A stretch of DNA of 57,025 bases from JBLHKS01 sp047620505. Lineage in GTDB: Bacteria > Verrucomicrobiota > Verrucomicrobiia > Verrucomicrobiales > DEV007. The first letter of the stretch is position 1, and the number at the start of each line of letters is the position of its first letter. The notes under the pieces are model-generated. The model made no database searches, had not been told where the DNA came from, and worked only from the letters and a program-made list of their open reading frames with translations. Position numbers and translations under genes: made by a program. This document shows positions 46,801-52,610 of this stretch, in pieces. The stretch spans positions 1-57,025 of the forward strand of contig JBLHKS010000018.1 of assembly GCA_047620505.1 (NCBI GenBank), in the 5' to 3' direction.

Positions 46801-46976
46801 AAGGAATCCCGCACACCGTGATCATCGACAGGAATGGAAAGATCGCTTGGGTGCAGAGCGGTTTTCGCCCCGGAGTCGGCGACGAATTCAAAAAGGCGCT
46901 TCTGAAACTCCTCGGCGAGGAGAAGCCTCCAGCGGTTGTGCCAGCTGAGCCGGATCCGGCAGGATTCGACTTTTAG
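43857..46976 (+). CDS. Exported 1039-residue beta-repeat protein with C-terminal TlpA-type thioredoxin domain
   Basis: Signal peptide of about 18 residues. The long N-terminal part has about seven degenerate repeats of 40-45 residues of the form 'h-x-DGD-x-L-x-G-x-L...', starting near residues 21, 83, 315, 368, 483, 738 and 798. Two concanavalin/LamG-like stretches lie between them (about 150-305 and 560-725). Residues about 880-1030 form a TlpA/ResA-like thioredoxin: 'VVLEYWATWCAPCRHAF' (Cys918, Cys921), 'GVEGIPHTVIIDRNGKI' with the cis-Pro. The active site suggests periplasmic thiol reduction; a DsbD/CcdA-type electron donor is not in the window. It is the last gene of the operon. Confidence 0.85.
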   Translation: MKSVLLSFILLLGVAHAQQTQLKGTLRWTNGDSLSGVLGSSVDQLLVWTNDLLFTAPMRLQVEAVDFIELEGASKAKAGEDGLFRASLISGDVVHGDLLAIDPVNVVLKSKRHGVVRLKREEIVTLRRLDHPSLIFAGPNGPDEFESLNQRYPIGLWSAKPGGGLATKRWRAELFRELELPDRMEAEIVLKSSKQPEFNIAFAREIGDALRIETWGDSLVIVQGVEHQELMLLDEKKSSIHLRLFWDRLAGELSIHSGDGQLLAEMKTQPAENDAESEGFYLRNKSIDMELVKLRIGAWNGKAPEKVRDTEPRIRTTDGDFLYGKIDRMPNANQPISIDSGESITVDQVDTIHFQIAWGEIPDPDKAIKIVYADGALISGKLQSIDTRGFARIETIYSAQPILTQLTGARRIEFKTAEDLKLPEATDELQMKDKVLHGTITGAPNPSSPIRWLPFGGVGAVPLKPDADARLIRVKTKAVSDLEGDRIFLNSREVLSCRVEAIDEEFVHFRTSVSKLRQLPVAQIRAVEFHDGRLQLIGFGDHGWTKILGENEKVTREPDRITLDGGELSHPSILRANEISFRVRWENPQSGGLTVGLFGRSTQADVESPMNISFSCWDERLWVAGTEPGQANGPGGQDANISGGEAKIKIQIDGERIWIWVNDNRLANLTHDPGKRLGNGLRFGVGSPYVDETIGLSKVMITDFEIRSTTGLLDPLRVDKEAKLQALTIPRFRVDNPDTHILIAHNGDLLRGQLIGMSNDLIRFTSRMEEIDFPRDRVAGLISLTADDPDAGVTGKEARVVLSDGSAIRLTPRSLDEQLLIGRSPSLGDCQLPAEAIRQIQLGNFKPVPDQQIYANWKQIQPRFPEIPEAEGGPAGPESELVGQDAAEIQLPLLAGGEFDLNDVDGKIVVLEYWATWCAPCRHAFPEYLRALEEVDSDEVRYIAVNQGEPAAVIQPFLERNQWDFEVALDIRQTTGTKYGVEGIPHTVIIDRNGKIAWVQSGFRPGVGDEFKKALLKLLGEEKPPAVVPAEPDPAGFDF
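46305..46316. repeat. Iterated palindrome, core copy (11/12)
   Basis: GAGCAGCTGCTG in the thioredoxin-tailed protein, read Glu-Gln-Leu-Leu. Confidence 0.85.
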
Positions 46977-46994
46977 AACTCGCTCGACATCGCG

Positions 46995-48146
46995 TCAGCT
47001 CTCGAGACTCCACCGAGCCTGCCGCAAAACCGCTCGCGGCGCATCGGCAAGCTTCTCGTACCAGACCGACACCAGCGATCCGTCTTCAAGTTCGACCGTG
47101 CTCGGGTAACCGAGATCTCCGCCAGCCCCATCGCCGGAGATCGTCAGCGGCTCGCCCCAGGTTTCGCCGTTGTCGGTGCTGATTCGAGCCTGGTTTCCGA
47201 AAGGAGGTCGCCGGTGGCCGTAGCTCATAAGAAGTCGGCCGTCTCTGAGACGGTTTAGAAACGAAGGAAGCCCCCAAACTCCGATTGAACGCGGAACGCT
47301 CCAGGTTTTTCCACCGTCGCGCGACTCGGATTGAAGCGTCTCGCCGGCGTCCGGTTTGTTGTGATTTCGAATGTGAACGATCAAACGTCCATCCTCAGCC
47401 TCGACCGCGTGCAGTTCGTGATATTCGTGATGCTTGTCGCCATCCCGAGTCGGAATTCCGGCGAGCCACTTCCATGTAAGCCCGTCGTCGATCGACTCGC
47501 AGACCCCGTTTTCTTTGTCGCCGGTCCAGAGCTTCTTTCCGGCGTAAAGAAGCCGGCCATCCGAAAGCTGGATCGGTCCGTGTGGGCTGTTTACGATCGA
47601 ACTGAAGCGCTCCGACCATGTGATGCCGCCATCGGTCGACCGAACGATCCATTGGCCGAGTTCCGCTTTTCGCTCGTCCGCGCCGATCCGCTCGTGAGCC
47701 GCTTTCCAGCGAGCTAAGCGATCTGCGGGCCAGGAATCCGGCGTGGCGAGCGCTTTCGTTAAAATTGGTTCGTAGGCGAGCGAAGTGAACGTCGTCACGA
47801 GCAGACTGCCCTTCGCCGTTTCTAGAATTCCCGCGTCGCGGTCATCGATCGGTCCGTCGAGGACGGTTCGTGGCCAGGTCCAAGTTTCGCCGTCGTCGTT
47901 CGAGCGCATCAGGTCAACTCGCCCAAACGGACAAACGTGTTGCTCGCGACCGCCGGACCAGGCGACCAGCAGCTGCCCGTTTTTGCGGCGCGTCAGCGTG
48001 GGCCAGCCGCAGTAAATATCGGGTGCCTGGCTAATGACTTTGAGGTCGTGGACCTTCGCGGTTGGAGCGGCGTTGCCGACAATGTTGAAGCCCAAAGCAG
48101 AAGCTCCGACTGTCCCGAGAAATGCGCGGCGATTTTGAATCATCAT
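46995..48146 (-). CDS. Exo-alpha-sialidase/BNR-repeat family protein with Tat leader
   Basis: 383 residues; 'NRRAFLGTVGASALGFN' is a Tat-type signal. A six-bladed propeller is shown by five Asp-boxes of the form SxDxGxTW: 'SNDDGETW', 'STDGGITW', 'SIDDGLTW', 'SRDGGKTW' and 'STDNGETW'. Sialidase family members in PVC bacteria often act on other sugars, and the arginine triad cannot be confirmed by eye. It lies 31 bases downstream of the antiporter gene on the same strand. Confidence 0.88.
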   Translation of the reverse strand: MMIQNRRAFLGTVGASALGFNIVGNAAPTAKVHDLKVISQAPDIYCGWPTLTRRKNGQLLVAWSGGREQHVCPFGRVDLMRSNDDGETWTWPRTVLDGPIDDRDAGILETAKGSLLVTTFTSLAYEPILTKALATPDSWPADRLARWKAAHERIGADERKAELGQWIVRSTDGGITWSERFSSIVNSPHGPIQLSDGRLLYAGKKLWTGDKENGVCESIDDGLTWKWLAGIPTRDGDKHHEYHELHAVEAEDGRLIVHIRNHNKPDAGETLQSESRDGGKTWSVPRSIGVWGLPSFLNRLRDGRLLMSYGHRRPPFGNQARISTDNGETWGEPLTISGDGAGGDLGYPSTVELEDGSLVSVWYEKLADAPRAVLRQARWSLES

Positions 48147-48177
48147 CTTGTGATCGTGCCGGATTCAGGAGGCTTGG

Positions 48178-49878
48178 TCAATCTTCTGGTTCGGCTTGCT
48201 GCTTCCCGACGATTGCGCGCAGCGCCACGGCGAGCCTCCGCCCGACTAACGCTTCTTCGTCGACCACGACCGTGGCCCCGGCTAGCTCCAGATCCGGAAC
48301 AAAGGCGTGGTAACGAGCTCGCGCGATGATTTGAACAGTCGGAGCGAGGTGCCGAACGGTCTGGACAACCCTGACGATCGAGTTGTGATCAGGAATGCTG
48401 ATCACGAGAGCTTTGGCGTGCTCGATCCCGTGATGGATCAAAACATCGGGGTTCGTCGCGTCGCCCAAAGCCGCGTCGAGACCCATCGTCCGAGCCAATT
48501 CGACGTTCGGCGGGCGCAGATCGAGGACAATCGCGGCCTGGCGATCACGGAGCAATTCTTCGCCTGCTTGCCTACCCGCTGGACCGAAGCCAGCGACGAT
48601 GACGTGGTCCTTGGTCGGTTCGTGATGCTCAGCAGCTGCTGATTTGGATTTCTGATGTTCGTGCCGCCAGATGCCGAGTCGAAACGCAAGCCGCTCGATA
48701 GACTCGCCAATCGGCAAGGCGCTTCGGACGAGGAAAGGCGTCAGGAACAGCGAAATCAGGGTGGATGAGACGAGGAGCTTGAGCAGGCTCTCATCGATCA
48801 GCTGGCTCGACGCGGCGATTCCGGCGATGACGACGCCAAACTCGCCGACCTGGGCGAGAGCGATTCCGGTGGCGATGGCGTGGGCGAGCGTGCGTTTGAA
48901 GATCAGGGCGAGCAGCGTGATTAGAATCGATTTTCCCAGAATAATCAGCACAACGACACCAAGGACGAGCAGGGCGTTTTCCAGAATCCATTGCGGATCG
49001 CCGAGCATGCCTACGGAGGTGAAAAACAGAGTTACGAAGAGCGCGCGCATCGCTCCAACGTCGGCGCGGACCTGGGTGGCGAAGGGGGATTCCGCGAGCA
49101 GCATCCCAGCAATGAAGGCACCCAGGGCGGGCGAGAGGTCGAGCGCGTGGGCTGCACAGGCCGAACCGAGCGCGAGTACGGCGGCGAGGAGAATCAGCAA
49201 TTCGCGATCTCTGGAGATGTTGATTTCCTTCAGCAAACGAGGGAGAAACTGATTCGAGATCCACCAAAATGCGGCGAGGAGCACGACGATCAGGCCAAGC
49301 GCTTTGCCGAGCCCGAGCGCCATGTCGAAAGCAGAGCCAGCACCCCCTAACATGGTCACCAGCAGCACGAGCGGGACGACGGCGACGTCTTGAAGGAGCA
49401 GCACACCGAGCGCGGATCGTCCGTGGACTGAATCGAGCTGAGTTCGATCGGTCAGGATCCGAAGAACGCATGCCGTTGACGAAAGCGCGACGATGGCTCC
49501 AATCGCGAGCGCGGTTCTGATTTCGAAGCCTGTCAGGACTGCGATCCCAGCTCCGGCGAGCAGGGTCAAGACGACCTGCAGCGAGCCTCCGCCAACCGCC
49601 ATCGCGCCCAGCCGCATCAGTCGTTTAAGCGAGAATTCGAGGCCGATCGCAAACAAAAGAAGCGAGACACCAAGCTCGGCTACGATCGGAACGCCGCTGT
49701 CCGCGCGGACAAAATCGAGGGCGAACGGCCCCAGAATCGTGCCCGCGAGAAGGTAGCCAAGGATCGCGGACTGCTTGAGGCGTTCGAAGACGACGCCGAG
49801 CAGGAGGGCGACGCCTAACAGGGCCACTATCTGAAGAAGGATCGCCCAAATCTGAGCATCCGAGGCAACTGCGATCAT
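48178..49878 (-). CDS. CPA2 cation/proton antiporter with TrkA-N domain (KefB/RosB type)
   Basis: 566 residues from ATG 49878; the longer frame to 49983 is not membrane-like. About 12 membrane helices, with 'AILGYLLAGTILGPFALDFV', 'LLFAIGLEFSLKRL' and 'LSPALGAFIAGMLLAESPF' as in the CPA2 family. From about residue 420 a TrkA-N Rossmann domain follows ('HVIVAGFGPAGRQAGEELL', 'LGDATNPDVL'). A second regulatory domain is absent. Likely a potassium/proton antiporter gated by nucleotide or glutathione-type ligands. A divergent promoter region with the sugar isomerase gene separates them by 97 bases. Confidence 0.93.
   Translation of the reverse strand: MIAVASDAQIWAILLQIVALLGVALLLGVVFERLKQSAILGYLLAGTILGPFALDFVRADSGVPIVAELGVSLLLFAIGLEFSLKRLMRLGAMAVGGGSLQVVLTLLAGAGIAVLTGFEIRTALAIGAIVALSSTACVLRILTDRTQLDSVHGRSALGVLLLQDVAVVPLVLLVTMLGGAGSAFDMALGLGKALGLIVVLLAAFWWISNQFLPRLLKEINISRDRELLILLAAVLALGSACAAHALDLSPALGAFIAGMLLAESPFATQVRADVGAMRALFVTLFFTSVGMLGDPQWILENALLVLGVVVLIILGKSILITLLALIFKRTLAHAIATGIALAQVGEFGVVIAGIAASSQLIDESLLKLLVSSTLISLFLTPFLVRSALPIGESIERLAFRLGIWRHEHQKSKSAAAEHHEPTKDHVIVAGFGPAGRQAGEELLRDRQAAIVLDLRPPNVELARTMGLDAALGDATNPDVLIHHGIEHAKALVISIPDHNSIVRVVQTVRHLAPTVQIIARARYHAFVPDLELAGATVVVDEEALVGRRLAVALRAIVGKQQAEPED
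48630..48641. repeat. Iterated palindrome, perfect copy
   Basis: CAGCAGCTGCTG with T and A flanks in the linker between membrane and TrkA-N domains; Ser-Ala-Ala-Ala-Glu on the minus strand. Confidence 0.9.
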
Positions 49879-49975
49879 AATTGAGGGTAGCACGCGGAGT
49901 TGGGACCCGCCAGGCGACGCTTGTCCAGTTTCAGCTCGGACTTGCGCCTGGCCGATCCCGCTTCGACAATTTGCG

Positions 49976-50827
49976 ATGATCAATCGTCGGAATTTACTGA
50001 AATCCTCAGCCGCAGCTCTCGCAGCCGCCGCCGCTTCGCCCCTTTCAGCAGCTGCTGACGCGAAAATCCGGCTCGGGCTCGTGACTTACAACTGGGGCAA
50101 GTCCTGGGAACTGCCGGAATTGCTCAAGAACTGCGAGGAAACCGGTTTCGAAGGCGTCGAACTACGCTCAACGCATGCCCACAAAGTTGAGCCGGATCTG
50201 AACGACGGCCAACGCGCCGCGGTGAAGCGTTTGTTCAGCGAGTTCCCAGTCGAATGTGTCGGGCCAGGAACGGCCTGCGAATACCACTCGGCGGATCCGG
50301 CGGTGCTCAAGAAGAACATCGAAGAAACCAAAGCGTTCGTTAGGCTCTGTCACGACATCGGCGGAACGGGGATCAAAGTCCGGCCGAACGGGTTGCCGAA
50401 AGACGTGCCGGTTGAAAAAACGCTCGAGCAGATCGGCAAGTCGCTGAACGAAGTCGCGGAGTTTGCGTCGGATTTCGGCGTAGAAATCAGGACCGAGGTC
50501 CACGGACATGGGACGAACGAAATTCCGAACATGATCAAGATCATGGGGCACTCGGATCACCCGAATTCAACGGTCTGCTGGAATTGCAATCCGGCTGACT
50601 TGGATGGCGACGGGCTGAAGGCGAATTATCTAGCGCTGAAGGATCGGATTTCGACGATCCACATCCACGATCTGCGCAACGACGCTTATCCTTGGGAGGA
50701 GTTTTTCGCGCTGCTAAAGGAGACCGGATTTTCCGGCTGGACGCTGGTTGAAGAAGGCAAAGTCCCAGAAAACATTCCGGCCGCGATGAAAGAAGTCAGA
50801 ACGCGCTGGGAAGAGCTGACCGCTTGA
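49976..50827 (+). CDS. Tat-exported sugar phosphate isomerase/epimerase-like protein
   Basis: 283 residues. 'NRRNLLKSSAAALAAAAASPLSAAAD' region gives a Tat signal. The remainder is a TIM barrel of the AP-endonuclease-2 family: 'GFEGVELRSTHAHKVEPDL', 'EIRTEVHGHG', 'VCWNCNPADLDGDG', 'ISTIHIHDL' and 'GWTLVEEG' place the metal-binding Glu, His and Asp residues. Exported members are thought to isomerise free sugars or inositols. It faces another family member (50933-51937) convergently. Confidence 0.9.
   Translation: MINRRNLLKSSAAALAAAAASPLSAAADAKIRLGLVTYNWGKSWELPELLKNCEETGFEGVELRSTHAHKVEPDLNDGQRAAVKRLFSEFPVECVGPGTACEYHSADPAVLKKNIEETKAFVRLCHDIGGTGIKVRPNGLPKDVPVEKTLEQIGKSLNEVAEFASDFGVEIRTEVHGHGTNEIPNMIKIMGHSDHPNSTVCWNCNPADLDGDGLKANYLALKDRISTIHIHDLRNDAYPWEEFFALLKETGFSGWTLVEEGKVPENIPAAMKEVRTRWEELTA
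50046..50057. repeat. Iterated palindrome, perfect copy
   Basis: CAGCAGCTGCTG with T and A flanks at the Tat signal cleavage region, read Ser-Ala-Ala-Ala-Asp. Confidence 0.9.
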
Positions 50828-50839
50828 TTAAAGCGGCGA

Positions 50840-50905
50840 CGGAGCACGGATGTCCACATCCGTTTCTGAGCAGATCGGTCAACCGACGTGGACGTCCGTG
50901 CTCCG
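50840..50905. repeat. 66-base inverted-repeat element
   Basis: Arms of 19 bases (50840-50858, CGGAGCACGGATGTCCACA and 50887-50905, CGTGGACGTCCGTGCTCCG) pair at 17 of 19 positions. The left arm contains its own small hairpin (ACGGATGT with ACATCCGT). It lies between two convergent genes and may serve as a two-way terminator. Similar 'GGAGCACGGACATCC' repeats are, as I recall, widespread in Verrucomicrobia. Confidence 0.75.
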
Positions 50906-50932
50906 AATGAAAACCAAGGCTCCTGAAATTCC

Positions 50933-51937
50933 TCAGCCCTGCTTTTCCTTATCGAACTGCTCGTCGAAGACGATATCCGACGTCGGAAAGTCGATCGCTT
51001 TCACGAACGCGGCCGATTCGGTCGCGCCGTGCTCGCGGTCCATGCCGCCGTCTTCCCATTCGACTGACAACGGTCCGCTGTAGCCGATGTCGTTGAGGGC
51101 GCGGATGATTGGCTCGAAGTCGATATCGCCGCGGCCCATCGATTTGAAGTCCCAGAAACGCTTGTGGTTGTGGAAATCCGTGTGGCCACCGAAAACACCG
51201 GCATCGCAGCCTTTGTCAGCCCAGCCGACGTCCTTCATGTGGACGTGGTTGATGCGATCGGCGAAACGATAGAGGAATTCGACGTAGTCGACGCCCTGGT
51301 AGCCGAAGTGACTCGGATCGTAGTTGAATCCGAAGGCCGGGTGGTTGCCGATCGCCGAAAGCGCGCGCTCGGCGGAAGCGATGTCGAAGGCGATCTCGGT
51401 AGGGTGAACTTCGAGCCCGAATTTGATCCCGTTGTTCTGGAACTCGTCCATGATCGGGCCAAAGCGATTGGCGAAATCTTCGAAACCGGCGTCGATCTGG
51501 CCAGGCAGATTCGGCGGAAAGCTGTAGACGAGGTGCCAGATGGAGCTGCCAGTGAAGCCGTTGACGACGCTGACGCCGAATTCCTTCGCGGCGCGTGCTG
51601 TTTTCTTCAATTCCTCAGCCGCACGCTGGCGGACACCTTCCGGATCTCCGTCGCCGTAAATGTAGTCGGGCAAAATCTGAGCGTGGCGCGCGTCGATGTT
51701 GTCGCAAACGGCCTGTCCGACCAGGTGGCTGGAAATAGCCTGGCATGTCATCCCGTTCGCTTCCAAAACCTGCCGTTTGTTGGCGCAGTAAGCGGCGTCG
51801 GCTTTGTCGACTTCAAAGTGATCTCCCCAACATCCGAGTTCGACACCGTCGTATCCGAAGGATTTCGCTTTCTGAACGATCGTTTCAAACGGGAGATCGG
51901 CCCACTGGCCTGTAAACAAAGTGACGGGTCTTGCCAT
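50933..51937 (-). CDS. Cytosolic sugar phosphate isomerase/epimerase
   Basis: 334 residues, no signal peptide. TIM barrel of the AP-endonuclease-2/IolE-type family: 'FGYDGVELGCWGDHFEVDKAD', 'VVNGFTGSSIWHLVYSFPP', 'IKFGLEVHPTEIAFD' (metal Glu), 'AFGFNYDPSHFGYQGVDYVEFL' (Asp, His), 'INHVHMKDV' and 'PLSVEWEDGGMDRE' (Glu). This matches proteins that interconvert keto-sugars or inososes. It is adjacent to, and convergent with, an exported relative, but the two are not recent duplicates. Confidence 0.92.
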   Translation of the reverse strand: MARPVTLFTGQWADLPFETIVQKAKSFGYDGVELGCWGDHFEVDKADAAYCANKRQVLEANGMTCQAISSHLVGQAVCDNIDARHAQILPDYIYGDGDPEGVRQRAAEELKKTARAAKEFGVSVVNGFTGSSIWHLVYSFPPNLPGQIDAGFEDFANRFGPIMDEFQNNGIKFGLEVHPTEIAFDIASAERALSAIGNHPAFGFNYDPSHFGYQGVDYVEFLYRFADRINHVHMKDVGWADKGCDAGVFGGHTDFHNHKRFWDFKSMGRGDIDFEPIIRALNDIGYSGPLSVEWEDGGMDREHGATESAAFVKAIDFPTSDIVFDEQFDKEKQG

Positions 51938-52142
51938 GCCGTTTTATCGCGAGAAGCACCCCGCTTGGCAAGTCAAAATCGCGGCGAATTGTGCCCGAAG
52001 ATCACAAGTTCGGCATTTGCGGAACAACAACGGAACTAAGGATATTAAATGTGCCGAGATCACCCTATCAGTATGAAATTCCCGTTGCATCCCGAGCAAT
52101 CTGTGATTTCCTCAGCGCGAAAACCTAAGAGACAGAAAAATA

Positions 52143-52159
52143 GGCCTCAGGGAGAGGCC
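52143..52159 (+). promoter_or_regulatory. Hairpin in the rpsO leader
   Basis: GGCCTC (52143-52148) pairs with GAGGCC (52154-52159) around a five-base loop, ending 20 bases before the rpsO ATG, which lacks a Shine-Dalgarno. S15 represses its own translation in several bacteria by binding a leader structure, so this is a candidate site. Confidence 0.45.
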
Positions 52160-52179
52160 AATCCCGATAATTATCCAAA

Positions 52180-52440
52180 ATGAGCGAAAACGCTACCATC
52201 GCCCCCACTGAATTTCAGCTTCACGAAGGAGACACCGGAAGTTCCGATGTCCAAGTCGCGAAATTGACAGTTCGTATCAAGCACCTCACCGACCATCTCG
52301 GTGTTCACCAAAAAGATTTCTCCACTCGCCGCGGCTTGCTTCGCCTTGTCGCGCGTCGTCGTAAGCTTCTCGATTATCTCTCGGACGAAGCTCCGGACCG
52401 CTACGAGCGGTTGGTGAAAGATCTCAAACTCCGCCGCTAA
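52180..52440 (+). CDS. rpsO: 30S ribosomal protein S15
   Basis: 86 residues, close to the usual 89. 'EGDTGSSDVQVAKLTVRIKHLTDHL' and 'HQKDFSTRRGLLRLVARRRKLLDYL' are the conserved S15 segments that bind 16S rRNA helices 20-22; the end 'YERLVKDLKLRR' is typical. It sits 170 bases before pnp, the classical rpsO-pnp pairing. A hairpin in the leader and a terminator after the gene suggest separate control of the two. Confidence 0.98.
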   Translation: MSENATIAPTEFQLHEGDTGSSDVQVAKLTVRIKHLTDHLGVHQKDFSTRRGLLRLVARRRKLLDYLSDEAPDRYERLVKDLKLRR

Positions 52441-52527
52441 GCCCATTCGGCTTCGGCAATCCCGGTTCCATCGCGGAGGTTGATCCAACCTTGCGCGCCG
52501 AAGTGCATTCATGCGCTGCGCGCAGCT

Positions 52528-52550
52528 AAAGCCCATTTACTGGGCTTTTT
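52528..52550 (+). terminator. Rho-independent terminator between rpsO and pnp
   Basis: AAAGCCCA (52528-52535) and TGGGCTTT (52541-52548) form a perfect 8-bp stem with loop TTTAC, ending in a T-run. Partial read-through would still allow pnp transcription. Confidence 0.85.
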
Positions 52551-52610
52551 GCCCTGCTTTGCGCTCGGGTTCCCAAACAATTCCACATAACAGAAAGAAA
52601 GAAAAATAAA

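Noticed and set aside
46995..48146. Calling this a true sialidase
   Set aside because: Asp-boxes only show the propeller; the arginine triad and FRIP motif could not be confirmed.
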